From Candidatus Aminicenantota bacterium (GTDB lineage: Bacteria > Acidobacteriota > Aminicenantia > Aminicenantales > UBA4085): 64,000 bases of DNA. Position 1 is the first letter of the stretch; each line of letters opens with the position of its first letter. The translations under genes were made by a program, and so were the position numbers. The notes beneath the pieces were generated by a model. The model was not told where the DNA came from. It worked only from the letters and a program-made list of their open reading frames with translations, and did not search any database. The stretch covers positions 1 through 64,000 of the forward strand of contig PLMN01000016.1 in NCBI GenBank assembly GCA_003141555.1, written 5' to 3'. This document shows positions 1 to 8,226 of the stretch, piece by piece.

Positions 1-55
1 GCTATCATGCTACCTTTTTCAAGCCCCCCTCTTCCCCAACCCCCCGCCCTTTCCC

Positions 56-61
56 TATAAT
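56..61 (+). promoter_or_regulatory. -10-like box upstream of epimerase gene
   Basis: TATAAT lies 27 bases before the epimerase start codon, placing a transcription start near base 68. No convincing -35 hexamer is visible at the expected distance, so this is a partial promoter match. Confidence 0.35.
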
Positions 62-88
62 AAGCGAGCCCCCGGGAGGGGCATCGCC

Positions 89-508
89 ATGATCAACCGC
101 ATCGAACACATCGGGATCGCCGTGAAGAACCTGGAGGAACGGATCGCGTTCTACCGCGATGTCCTGGGGCTGACGTTGGAGAGGCGTGAGGAGCTGCCGA
201 AGCGGAACCTCCGGATCGCCGTCTTCAACCTGAACGGCGTCCATATCGAGCTTCTCGAGTCCACCTCCCCCGAATCCGACATCGCCGTGTTCATCGAGAA
301 GAGGGGAGAAGGGCTGCACCACATCGCCTTCGGCGACGACGACTTGAAAGGGACGCTCGCCCGGCTGTCGGCGTCGGGCGTCGCGCTCCTCGACCCTGAG
401 CCGCGCCCGGGAGCGGGCGGGGCGAAGATCGCTTTCGTCGATCCGAAGAGCACCTTCCGGGTGCTGATGGAGCTGTGCGAGATGCCTCCCGCCGGGTCTA
501 AGCCCTGA
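89..508 (+). CDS. mce: methylmalonyl-CoA epimerase
   Basis: A 139-aa single-domain vicinal-oxygen-chelate (glyoxalase-fold) protein. It opens with the family pattern RIEHIGIAVKN and a second metal-ligand region at GLHHIAFG near residue 72, with the closing glutamate in LMELCE near residue 131. Known family members interconvert (2R)- and (2S)-methylmalonyl-CoA, linking propionyl-CoA or branched-chain amino acid catabolism to the cobalamin-dependent mutase; the mutase itself is not in this window. A GGGAGGGG ribosome site precedes the ATG. It is first in a + operon with a transporter pair, an amidohydrolase and MntP; the B12 receptor nearby fits a cobalamin-using metabolism. Length and motifs are typical, so confidence is high. 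Confidence 0.93.
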   Translation: MINRIEHIGIAVKNLEERIAFYRDVLGLTLERREELPKRNLRIAVFNLNGVHIELLESTSPESDIAVFIEKRGEGLHHIAFGDDDLKGTLARLSASGVALLDPEPRPGAGGAKIAFVDPKSTFRVLMELCEMPPAGSKP

Positions 509-524
509 CGGGAAGGGAAGGCCC

Positions 525-788
525 ATGGGCCGAGGTACAAAGCGGGCGCTGCTTTTCGGCGCCGTCCCCTTCCTGACCCTGGTCCTCGCCCTGCCCTTCG
601 TCAATCGGGTCGAGCCCCTGGTTTTCGGCCTGCCCTTCGTCCTGTTCTGGATCCTGCTCTGGGTCGCCCTCACCCCGGTCGCCCTGTTCCTCGCCTACAG
701 GGTCGAAAAGAAATACAACCCGCCTGAGCCTGATCCCGACTCCGAGCCCGCTCCCCTCCCTGCTAAGCCCGACGAGGAGCGCCGGTGA
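525..788 (+). CDS. small membrane protein, DUF3311-type symporter partner
   Basis: An 87-aa protein with two hydrophobic segments (about residues 8-27 and 33-56) and a charged, proline-rich cytoplasmic tail. Proteins of this size and pattern (DUF3311) are commonly encoded directly before sodium:solute symporters. That is the arrangement here: the next gene starts inside this one's stop codon, a four-base overlap, so the two are probably translated together. A GGGAAGG ribosome site lies before the ATG. Its exact role is not known; stabilising or assisting the symporter is inference from context. Confidence 0.8.
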   Translation: MGRGTKRALLFGAVPFLTLVLALPFVNRVEPLVFGLPFVLFWILLWVALTPVALFLAYRVEKKYNPPEPDPDSEPAPLPAKPDEERR

Positions 789-2218
789 ACGCGGCCCTCC
801 TCATCATCTTCGGCACGGTCCTCGCCGCGGGCGGCCTCGGGGTCTTGGCTGGCCGCCGGGTGAAGATGGACCTCGAGAACTGGACCGTGGGCGGCCGCCG
901 CTTCGGCACCGTCCTCATCTGGCTGCTCATGGCCGGCGAAGCCTACACGACGTTCACCTTTCTCGGGGCGAGCGGCTGGGCCTACGCCAAGGGCGCGCCG
1001 GTCTATTACATCCTGATCTACGGGACGCTGGCTTATACCGTGTCCTTCTTTATCCTGCCCCCGATCTGGCGGATCGGGAAGCGCCTGGGCCTCCAGACCC
1101 AGCCCGATTTCTTCGCCGCCGTCTACGGCAGCCGCGGCCTGGGGATCTTCGTCGCCGGCGTCGGCGTCCTGTCCATCCTCCCCTACCTCCAACTCCAGCT
1201 CGCCGGCCTGGGGTTCATCGTCGAGACCGCGAGCGGGGGAGCGATCGCCGCCCGGACGGCGATCGTCCTGGCCTTCTTCCTGACATGCGCCTTCGTCTAC
1301 ACGAGCGGTATCCGGGGGACCGCCTGGGTCTCGGTCCTCAAGGACGCGATGATGATCGCCGCCGTCGGGATCGCCGGCTTCGGCATCCCGGCCGCCCGCT
1401 TCGGCGGCATCGGGAAGATGTTTAAGACCGTCCTCGCCCGCAGCCCGGGGCATCTCGTTTTTCCGGGGGCGGTCCCCTCGATGAACGTCCCGTGGGTCAT
1501 GACCACCGTCCTCGTGACCGGACTGGGCTTCTACATGTGGCCCCACATGTTCGGTTCGGCTTTCGCCGCCCGGAGCGAGAAGATCATCCGGCGCAACGCG
1601 ATCGTCATGCCTCTCTACCAGCTCCCGATCGTCCTCGTGATCCTGGTCGGGTTCACGGCTTTCCTCGTCCTGCCCGGCCTGAAGAACCCGGACACGTCGT
1701 TCCTGGCCCTGGTCAAGGCGACGTATCCGTCCTGGTTCCTGGGATTCATCGGCGCGGCCGGGGCGGTGACGGCCATGGTGCCCGCCTCGATCCTCCTCCT
1801 CTTCGCCTCGACGCTCCTGGTGAAGAACATCTACCAGGCGGGCTTCAATCCCGGCGCGGGCGACGAACGGGTCATGCTGCTTTCGCGGCGGATGGTTGTC
1901 CTCATCGCCGCCGTCGCCCTAGCCCTGGCCCTCTACGTCCCGAACGCCCTGGTCAACCTCCTGCTTATCGGCTACGACGGCGTGTCGCAGCTTTTCCCCG
2001 GCGTCGTCCTCGGCCTGTTCTGGAAGCGCGCGACGAAGGCGGGCGTCGCCTGCGGACTGGCGGCCGGGCTCGGCGTAGCGGCGGTCCTCGTCTTCGGCGG
2101 GTTCGACCCGATCCTGGGCATGAACGCGGGGTTTGTCGCCCTGGCCGTGAACGCGGCGCTGGCCGTGGCCGTGAGCCTGCTCACCTGGCCCCGGCCGTCT
2201 CTCGTCCGGAATTCATAA
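785..2218 (+). CDS. sodium:solute symporter (SSS family)
   Basis: A 477-aa polytopic inner-membrane protein with about 13 hydrophobic helices, the normal size and pattern for the SSS (PanF/PutP) family. These carriers use the sodium gradient to import organic solutes. The substrate cannot be read from sequence. The DUF3311 partner upstream is typical, and the M20 amidohydrolase 11 bases downstream suggests that the transported compound may be an N-acylated amino acid or short peptide, but this is inference. The ATG overlaps the preceding stop codon. Confidence 0.88.
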   Translation: MNAALLIIFGTVLAAGGLGVLAGRRVKMDLENWTVGGRRFGTVLIWLLMAGEAYTTFTFLGASGWAYAKGAPVYYILIYGTLAYTVSFFILPPIWRIGKRLGLQTQPDFFAAVYGSRGLGIFVAGVGVLSILPYLQLQLAGLGFIVETASGGAIAARTAIVLAFFLTCAFVYTSGIRGTAWVSVLKDAMMIAAVGIAGFGIPAARFGGIGKMFKTVLARSPGHLVFPGAVPSMNVPWVMTTVLVTGLGFYMWPHMFGSAFAARSEKIIRRNAIVMPLYQLPIVLVILVGFTAFLVLPGLKNPDTSFLALVKATYPSWFLGFIGAAGAVTAMVPASILLLFASTLLVKNIYQAGFNPGAGDERVMLLSRRMVVLIAAVALALALYVPNALVNLLLIGYDGVSQLFPGVVLGLFWKRATKAGVACGLAAGLGVAAVLVFGGFDPILGMNAGFVALAVNAALAVAVSLLTWPRPSLVRNS

Positions 2219-2229
2219 GAGGTGCTCGC

Positions 2230-3390
2230 ATGGAAGAAGATCTCAAAACCTCGATCGACGCGCTCGGCGGGCGGATCGTAGCTTGGCGGCGCGACCTCCA
2301 TCGCCATCCCGAAGTCGCCCATTGCGAGAAATGGACCTCGGACTTCCTGCGCGCCCATTTCCGGCGGCTGGGGATTCCGGTCCGGAAGATGGCGGGCACG
2401 GGGTTGCGGGCCGTCCTTAAAGGCCGGCCGGGCGGCCGGATGGTCGCCCTCCGGACGGACATGGACGCTTTGCCCCTCCGGGAAGAAGGAGACAAGCCCT
2501 ATCTCTCCCGTAACCCCGGCGCGGCGCACGCCTGCGCCCATGACGGCCATATGGCCGCGCTCATGGCCGCGGCGGAGTGCCTCGCCGCCCGCCGGAAGGA
2601 TTTTCGCGGGACGGTCGTCTTCCTCTGCCAGCCGGCCGAGGAGCTGCCGCCCGGCGGGGCGAAGCGGATGATCGAGGAGGGCGCGCTCGCCGGCGTGGAC
2701 GCCATCTTCGGGCTCCACCTCTGGCAGGGCATGCCCACCGGGACGGTGGGCGCGGTGTCCGGGCCGATGATGGCCCAGTCCGACAATTTCCGGATCACGG
2801 TCAAGGGCAAGGGCGGCCACGCGTCGATGCCCCACACGGCCGTGGACCCCATCCTTGTTGCGGCCGAGCTCGTCACGGTCCTCCAGAGCGTCGTCAGCCG
2901 GAGCGTGGACCCCCTCAAGCCGGCCGTGCTCTCGTTCGGGTCCGTCCACGGCGGCGCGGCCTACAACATCATTCCCGGCGAAGTGAAGCTCGCGGGCACG
3001 GTCCGGACGTTCGACCTCAAGGTCCAGGCCCTGATCAAAGCGAGGATGCGGGAGATCATCGACGGGACGTGCCGGGCGCAGGGGGCGGAGGCCGATTTTG
3101 AATACGAAGACGGCTATCCGCCGCTCGTCAACGACCCGGCCTCGGTCGATTTCGCCCTCCGCGTGGCGGGCGAGGCGCTCGGCGAGGAGAGCCTCCTCGC
3201 CCTGGAGCCGGTGATGGGCGGCGAGGACTTCGCCTGCTACCTGCAGGAGGTCCCGGGCGCGTTCCTCTTCGTGGGCGCGGGCGACGGGACGAAGTTCCCG
3301 CACCATCACCCGGCTTTCGACTTCGACGAGCGGGCCCTGGCCCCGGCCGCGTATCTTCTGGCTTCGCTGGCCCTGAAGTTCCTCGGATGA
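2230..3390 (+). CDS. M20-family amidohydrolase
   Basis: A 386-aa metal-dependent hydrolase of the M20D group (IAA-amino acid, hippurate or N-acyl-amino acid hydrolases). It begins with the usual LHRHPE stretch near residue 22; metal-site patterns include DMDALPL, HACAHDGHMA (a cysteine-histidine ligand pair) and QPAEE. The dimerisation insert KGKGGHASMPH follows. The open frame extends far upstream, but this start is preferred: the frame 5' of it is antisense-like within the symporter, AAGAGGTG precedes the ATG, and the family N-terminus begins here. It probably works in the cytoplasm on the compound imported by the adjacent symporter (inference). Confidence 0.92.
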   Translation: MEEDLKTSIDALGGRIVAWRRDLHRHPEVAHCEKWTSDFLRAHFRRLGIPVRKMAGTGLRAVLKGRPGGRMVALRTDMDALPLREEGDKPYLSRNPGAAHACAHDGHMAALMAAAECLAARRKDFRGTVVFLCQPAEELPPGGAKRMIEEGALAGVDAIFGLHLWQGMPTGTVGAVSGPMMAQSDNFRITVKGKGGHASMPHTAVDPILVAAELVTVLQSVVSRSVDPLKPAVLSFGSVHGGAAYNIIPGEVKLAGTVRTFDLKVQALIKARMREIIDGTCRAQGAEADFEYEDGYPPLVNDPASVDFALRVAGEALGEESLLALEPVMGGEDFACYLQEVPGAFLFVGAGDGTKFPHHHPAFDFDERALAPAAYLLASLALKFLG

Positions 3391-3950
3391 GTTTCCTCGT
3401 CCTCCTCGGCATCGCGGTCGCCATGGCCATGGACACGTTCGCCGTGGCCGTGGGGCTCAGCTGTTCGGCCCGCGGCCTCGACCGGCGCCGGAGCTTCCGC
3501 ATCGCCTTCCATTTCGGCCTGTTCCAGCTCCTGATGCCCATCGCGGGCTGGGCGGCCGGAGAGGTCTCGCTCAAGCGCATCCAGGCCTACGACCACTGGA
3601 TCGCCGCCGGGTTGCTCGTGTTCGTCGGGGGGAAGATGCTTTTGGAATTCCTCCGGGGCGGCGAGGGGCCCCGGGCGCGGGAGAGCGATGTGACGCGCGG
3701 CGCCCCGCTCATCCTCCTCTCCCTGACAACCAGCATGGACGCCTTGGCCGTCGGCCTGGGCTTCGGAGCGCTCGACACGCCGATCCTGTTCCCGGCTTTC
3801 GTCATCGGCCTGGTGACCTTCCTCATCACCCTGGCCGGGACGAAGATCGGCCCGGCGCTGGGCCGGTGGGCCGGGCGCTGGGCCGAGCTTGCGGGAAGCC
3901 TGGTGCTGCTCGGGATCGCGGCCAAGATCCTCGTCGATCGCATCACCTGA
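3387..3950 (+). CDS. mntP: MntP-type manganese efflux pump
   Basis: A 187-aa protein with six predicted membrane helices built as two homologous halves. Each half carries the conserved aspartate-containing motif: AMAMDTFAVAVG near residue 11 and TSMDALAVGLGFG near residue 112. Members of this family (MntP, formerly DUF204/YebN) export Mn(II). The ATG overlaps the stop of the amidohydrolase by four bases, so it is the last gene of the operon. Its 3' end overlaps the 3' end of the convergent TonB-dependent receptor by eight bases, with no terminator between them. No Mn riboswitch is visible. Confidence 0.9.
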   Translation: MSFLVLLGIAVAMAMDTFAVAVGLSCSARGLDRRRSFRIAFHFGLFQLLMPIAGWAAGEVSLKRIQAYDHWIAAGLLVFVGGKMLLEFLRGGEGPRARESDVTRGAPLILLSLTTSMDALAVGLGFGALDTPILFPAFVIGLVTFLITLAGTKIGPALGRWAGRWAELAGSLVLLGIAAKILVDRIT

Positions 3951-5907
3951 TCAGCCCGAGCTTGATTCCCCCATAGACCGAGAATCGAGCGGTCCCATAG
4001 CCGTAGACCGTCTCGTACCTTGCGTCGAGGATGTTGTCCAGCCGGACGAAAAGCCGCGCCGCCGGGCCGAGGCTGTAGGAAAGCGACGCGTCGACAAGGA
4101 GGTAGGGCGCGAGGACGACATCGCGTCCCGTTCCTTCCGAGAAGTCCTTATCGTGGCGCGCGCCGGTCCACGCGGCCGATACGCCGGCGGTGAAGAGACG
4201 CAGAAACGGGACGTCGAGCCGGGCCGTCAGCCGGGCGTTCGGCCGCCGCAGGAGGGCGGTCCCACTGTCGAGGTCCCGGGCGTCGAGGCTCGTGTAGGTC
4301 AGCCGCCCGAGGACGCCGTCCGCCGGCTTCGTCTCGGCGAAGATCTCCACGCCCCGCGTCCGGGCCCGCCCGATGTTGACGTAGCCCCGGGTAAAGTCGT
4401 AATCGATCAGATTCCGGAAGTCGTCCCGGAAATAGGTGAGCCCGGCGGTCAGGGCGCCGCCGAGGAGCATCTGTTCGACCCCGGCGTCCCAGCCGAGGCT
4501 CTCTTCGGGCTTGAGCCCGGCGTTGCCGATCGGTCCCCAGAATGTCCCTGGGGCGTAGAGCTGGTAGAGCGACGGCGACTTGAAGCCCGTGCCGAGGGTC
4601 GCCTTGATCCGGGTCTGGGTCGCTTCGATGAAATACGCCGGCGCGATCCGGTAGGTCAGGGCCGTCCCGGCGCTGCTGTGGCGGTCGAGGCGGGCGCCGA
4701 CCGTGGCGAAGAAGCGCTCATCGATCCGGAGCCGGTCCTGGAAATAGATCCCGGCCTGGTCGGCCGTCCTGCGGGGGAAGGGGCTGTCGTACTCTCCGTA
4801 AGCGCTCCAGGACGCGTAGCTGGATTCGCCCTGCTCGCGGGCGAGGTCGGTCCCGAAGGTGAGCGTGTTGGAAGGCCCGAGGAAAATGTTGTTCTGCCAG
4901 TCGACTGCGGCCCGGCCGCTCCGATACGTTCCCTGCTCCGAGTCGAAGGGATGGAGGACGTCGGCGGGATTATCGAGATCGCGCGTCGAGCCCACGTAGG
5001 ACAAGCCGAGCTTCTGCTCCCAGCGGCCGCCGGCGAGAAGCGCGCGAGCCTGGCCGCGAAGGAAGAGCGAATCGTAGCGCTGGGTGCTGTTCGGGTCGTC
5101 GCCGCCCGGGCCGCCGAAGCCGTCGAGGCTGGTCTTCGCCGACACGGCCCGGACGATGAGGTCGGCCTCGAATCCGGAGGGCAGGGCGAGTCCCAGGCGC
5201 CCGGCGAGGCCGAGGTTCCAGTACCCGTCCTTCTCGGTGTTCCCGGCGTAAGTGGAGGAGGCGGCTGAAAAGCCCCGGGTCAAGAATTGTGAGAGGCCGA
5301 GCGAATAATGGAAAGCCCCCGTCGACCCGCCGAAGTCCAGGCCGTTGGACACGGTCCCGTACGACCCGCCCTGGGTCGTGAGGGAGAGGCTCGGCCGGCC
5401 CTCGCCTCTCCGGGTCAGGATGCTGATCACGCCGCCGAGCGCGTCCGACCCGTAGAGCGTACTCTGCGGGCCGCGCAGCACTTCCACCCGCTCGACGTTC
5501 TCCAGCCCGAGATGGGCGAAGTCGAACGAGCGCGAGGGATTCATCGGATCGTTGAGCTCCACGCCGTCGAGCATGACGAGGACGTGCTCGGAATTGGCCC
5601 CGCGGAGCAGGATGGAGGAGGCCGATCCCGGGCCGCCGTTGGCGTTGACCGACAGCCCGACGGCGTCGCGGAGCGCTTCGAAGACGGAGGAGACCTTCGT
5701 CCGGTCGAGGTCGGCTCCGGCCACCACGGTCACGGAGCTGGCGACTTCGCGGGCGGGCGTTTCGAGGCGGGACGCGGTGACCACCACCTCGTGTTGCGGG
5801 TTGGGGGGCGGCGCGGAGGGGTTCTTTTGATCGGAGGGGGGATGGAAGCGGGGGACGGCGGTAAGGAACGCGACGAGGGCGAGTCCGGTGAACGACGGTT
5901 TCCACAT
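3943..5907 (-). CDS. TonB-dependent outer-membrane receptor, BtuB-like
   Basis: A 654-aa receptor: N-terminal signal peptide (about residues 1-20), a proline-rich linker, a TonB-box-like HEVVVTASR near residue 39, a plug domain to about residue 165 with the usual LRGPQSTLYGSDALGGVI motif, then a beta barrel ending in aromatic-rich strands. The family moves cobalamin or other large cofactors across the outer membrane using TonB energy. The cobalamin riboswitch directly upstream makes corrinoid uptake by far the best call. No BtuF or BtuCD genes are adjacent, so the rest of the uptake system is elsewhere. Confidence 0.9.
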   Translation of the reverse strand: MWKPSFTGLALVAFLTAVPRFHPPSDQKNPSAPPPNPQHEVVVTASRLETPAREVASSVTVVAGADLDRTKVSSVFEALRDAVGLSVNANGGPGSASSILLRGANSEHVLVMLDGVELNDPMNPSRSFDFAHLGLENVERVEVLRGPQSTLYGSDALGGVISILTRRGEGRPSLSLTTQGGSYGTVSNGLDFGGSTGAFHYSLGLSQFLTRGFSAASSTYAGNTEKDGYWNLGLAGRLGLALPSGFEADLIVRAVSAKTSLDGFGGPGGDDPNSTQRYDSLFLRGQARALLAGGRWEQKLGLSYVGSTRDLDNPADVLHPFDSEQGTYRSGRAAVDWQNNIFLGPSNTLTFGTDLAREQGESSYASWSAYGEYDSPFPRRTADQAGIYFQDRLRIDERFFATVGARLDRHSSAGTALTYRIAPAYFIEATQTRIKATLGTGFKSPSLYQLYAPGTFWGPIGNAGLKPEESLGWDAGVEQMLLGGALTAGLTYFRDDFRNLIDYDFTRGYVNIGRARTRGVEIFAETKPADGVLGRLTYTSLDARDLDSGTALLRRPNARLTARLDVPFLRLFTAGVSAAWTGARHDKDFSEGTGRDVVLAPYLLVDASLSYSLGPAARLFVRLDNILDARYETVYGYGTARFSVYGGIKLGLIR

Positions 5908-5991
5908 GGCGGGTCAGCCTCCTCATCCAAGGCCCCCGCCGTTTCCGCCGAGAAATGCCCTCGGTCTTCCACCCGAAGACGGGCAACGAGG

Positions 5992-6140
5992 CCCGATCAA
6001 GGTTTCCTGACTCTCGGATCGCTCTCCTCCCGGGCCTTCCCGCCCTCTCGCCGAGAGGACCGTGGCATCGTCCGGGATTCGTCCCCGATTACAGTAGCGG
6101 GGGCTGTGTCCGTATCTCACGGACTTCCCTTGTCTCGTGA
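5992..6140 (-). promoter_or_regulatory. cobalamin riboswitch
   Basis: Read on the - strand, this stretch carries the hallmark cobalamin-aptamer blocks in order: GGGAAGTCCGTGAGA, a GCCCCCGCTACTGTAA core, CGGGGACGAATCC, GCCAC, GGGAAGGC and the B12 box GAGTCAGGAAACC near base 6000. After the B12 box a hairpin (CCTCG...CGAGG, about 5957-5991) could be the kissing-loop/expression stem before the receptor start codon. Known members bind adenosylcobalamin or related corrinoids and shut off transport genes when cofactor is plentiful. Confidence 0.93.
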
Positions 6141-6151
6141 CCTGAGACTTA

Positions 6152-6181
6152 TTTATAGACCAGAGAGAAGGGGGGTGTCAA
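6152..6181 (-). promoter_or_regulatory. sigma-70-type promoter of riboswitch/receptor
   Basis: On the - strand TTGACA, an 18-base spacer and TATAAA sit directly upstream of the cobalamin aptamer. Transcription would start near base 6145, a few bases before the aptamer. Confidence 0.75.
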
Positions 6182-6242
6182 CACCCGTGCCTTGTCCAAG
6201 GGCGCCGTATCGGGCGCCGACGCAATAAAAGTGCCGGACAAG

Positions 6243-6278
6243 AAAAAGGCCGCCTGCTCGAGGAGAGAGGAGGCGGCC
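6243..6278 (-). terminator. intrinsic terminator
   Basis: On the - strand GGCCGCCT pairs perfectly with AGGCGGCC around a 15-base loop and is followed by a T tract (TTTTT). It would end transcription coming from the promoter at 6522-6551, before the riboswitch promoter. Confidence 0.7.
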
Positions 6279-6515
6279 GGTCGAAAGGAAAGGATTAAGG
6301 GAGATATACGCGGTATATGTTGAACTCCCTTATAGGAGGAGAGAAGAAAAGGAGGTGCTTGGGAAGTCCGTTCATCATCGTGCCCGCATTTCTCATTTCA
6401 CTTATATATACGCCCCGGGCCGCGGATTGGTTGCAGGATTTTGGAGCGAACCTGCCGGATAGACTTCAAAATTTTTTTGATTTCGGGAATTTTTCGTGGG
6501 GGAAACTTTTAAGTT
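6243..6515 (-). ncRNA. candidate small RNA or short-peptide transcript
   Basis: A strong - strand promoter (6522-6551) and an intrinsic terminator (6243-6278) bracket about 270 nt of AT-rich DNA with no long gene. I do not recognise the RNA: it lacks signatures of SRP RNA, RNase P RNA, tmRNA or riboswitches. Near its 3' end it contains a 33-codon frame (MRNAGTMMNGLPK..., about 6297-6398) that stops just before the terminator, but no good ribosome site precedes it. It could be a regulatory RNA, a short-peptide gene, or decayed DNA that kept its signals. Confidence 0.4.
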
Positions 6516-6521
6516 GCTGTT

Positions 6522-6551
6522 ATTATACCATAGGTTCTCTCCATTGTGCAA
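6522..6551 (-). promoter_or_regulatory. sigma-70-type promoter of the candidate small RNA
   Basis: On the - strand TTGCAC, an 18-base spacer and a perfect TATAAT. It is one of the best promoter matches in the window, yet no recognisable gene lies between it and the terminator at 6243-6278. Confidence 0.65.
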
Positions 6552-6680
6552 CATGTTTTTGAAAAATAATCAAATTTTCTTTTCCTGGCCCCCGGGAAGC
6601 GCATTCATGGCAGGAAAGCAAGCCGATCCTGCGTTTTTTGGGGGTCAAGCGGTGGAAAACGAGGGGGGAGAAGGCCCCTT

Positions 6681-6709
6681 TTGACTCGAAACGGCCCGCT
6701 GGCTAGAAT
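6681..6709 (+). promoter_or_regulatory. sigma-70-type promoter of the decarboxylase gene
   Basis: TTGACT, a 17-base spacer and TAGAAT; the start point would be near 6716, upstream of both candidate start codons of the decarboxylase. Confidence 0.65.
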
Positions 6710-6804
6710 AATCGAGGTCGATAGCCCGTTTTTCGGGGGTCATAAGAGGGCCCATGAAAAAGCCCGAAACTGAGCCCCTGCGGCCCGGGCGGAGGAGGAT
6801 CGGC

Positions 6805-8226
6805 ATGGACAAGGAGATTTTCCGGCGGCACGGTCACGAGCTCGTCGATTGGATCGCGGACTACTTCGAGAATGTTGAGAGCTTCCCGGTGATGTCCCGG
6901 GTCAAGCCGGGCGAGATCCGGTCGCGGATCCCTTCGGTCCCGCCGGAGTCGCCCGAGGCCATGGACCGGATCTTCGAGGACTTCAAGACGGTCATTCTCC
7001 CCGGGATCACCCATTGGCAGCATCCCAACTGGCATGCCTATTTCCCGGCGAACAACAGCCCAGAATCCGTCCTGGGCGAGCTCCTGACGGCCGGCCTGGG
7101 CGTCCAGGGCATGGTCTGGCAGACGTCGCCGGCGGCGGCCGAGCTCGAGGACGCGGTCCTCGAATGGATGCGGAGGCTCCTCGGGCTCCCCGAAGGGCTC
7201 GCCGGCGTCATCCAGGACACGGCCTCGACGGCCACGCTCTGCGCCCTGCTCTCGGCCCGGGAGCGGGCCACGGATTTCCAGTCGAATGAGAGAGGCCTGA
7301 AAAAGCCCCTCATTGTCTATGCCTCCGAGGAGGCGCATTCGAGCGTCGAAAAGGGGGTCAAGATCGCCGGCTTCGGCCGCGAAAACCTGCGGCTCATCCC
7401 CTCCGGGCCCGATTTCGCCATGCTCCCCGGACAGCTCGAGGAGGCGATCCTGCGAGACAAGGCCGCCGGGCTCGAGCCCTGTTGCGCGGTGGCGACCCTC
7501 GGCACGACCTCGTCCGGGGCGGTGGACCCCCTGCCTGAGATCGGGCCGATCGCCCGCCGCCACGGCCTCTGGCTCCACGTGGACGCGGCCTACGCCGGCT
7601 CAGCCGCCCTCCTCCCCGAGAAGCGATGGATCCTTGACGGCGCCGAGCACATCGATTCCCTCGTCTTCAACCCCCACAAATGGCTGCTGACGAATTTCGA
7701 CTGCTCGCTGTACTTCGTCAAGGATCCCGGCTCGCTCGTCCGGACGTTCGAGATCCATCCCGAGTATCTCAAGACGGGGGCCGACCCGTACGTCAAGAAC
7801 TATCGGGACTGGGGCATCCAGCTCGGGCGCCGCTTCCGGGCTCTCAAGCTATGGTTCGTGGTGCGCTCGTACGGCGCGGAGGGGCTCCGGGCCTTCGTCC
7901 GGGAGCACATCCGCCTGGCGCAGCTCTTCAAGGGATGGGTGGCCGCCGACCCGCGCTTTGAGGTCATGGCTCCCGCACACTTCGGCCTGGTCTGTTTCCG
8001 GTTGAACGACGGCCGGGGCGAGGCCGAGCTCGCCGCGCTCAACAAGGCCCTGATGGACCGGCTGAACGCGACGGGCCGGGCCTATTTCACTCATACCGTC
8101 CTGCACGGGAAATTCACCCTGCGGATGGTCATCGGCCAGCGGACGACCCGGGAACGTCACGTCCGGGCCGCCTGGGCCCTGATCCAAGAGACGGCCGCCG
8201 GGCTCGAGGTCAAACCTTCGGCTTGA
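6805..8226 (+). CDS. PLP-dependent aromatic-L-amino-acid decarboxylase family protein
   Basis: A 473-aa group II decarboxylase. The N-terminus (DKEIFRRHGHELVDWIADY) is the classic opening of DOPA/tryptophan decarboxylases. The PLP-binding lysine sits in NPHKW near residue 292, and HVDAAYAGSA carries the cofactor-contacting aspartate. Enzymes of this family make tryptamine, tyramine, phenylethylamine or dopamine; the actual substrate is not readable. An in-frame ATG at 6754 would add 17 residues, but the start at 6805 is preferred because GGAGGAGG lies directly before it and the family N-terminus begins here. It is monocistronic; its 3' end overlaps the convergent next gene by 17 bases. Confidence 0.9.
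   Translation: MDKEIFRRHGHELVDWIADYFENVESFPVMSRVKPGEIRSRIPSVPPESPEAMDRIFEDFKTVILPGITHWQHPNWHAYFPANNSPESVLGELLTAGLGVQGMVWQTSPAAAELEDAVLEWMRRLLGLPEGLAGVIQDTASTATLCALLSARERATDFQSNERGLKKPLIVYASEEAHSSVEKGVKIAGFGRENLRLIPSGPDFAMLPGQLEEAILRDKAAGLEPCCAVATLGTTSSGAVDPLPEIGPIARRHGLWLHVDAAYAGSAALLPEKRWILDGAEHIDSLVFNPHKWLLTNFDCSLYFVKDPGSLVRTFEIHPEYLKTGADPYVKNYRDWGIQLGRRFRALKLWFVVRSYGAEGLRAFVREHIRLAQLFKGWVAADPRFEVMAPAHFGLVCFRLNDGRGEAELAALNKALMDRLNATGRAYFTHTVLHGKFTLRMVIGQRTTRERHVRAAWALIQETAAGLEVKPSA

Noticed and set aside
3889-5268. A 459-codon + strand frame antisense to the TonB-dependent receptor
   Set aside because: The receptor frame has plug and barrel motifs and a riboswitch; the other is a compositional shadow.
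6317-6562. An 81-codon + strand frame in the AT-rich gap
   Set aside because: It crosses the - strand promoter and the candidate small RNA, has no homologue that I recognise, and lacks a + strand promoter.
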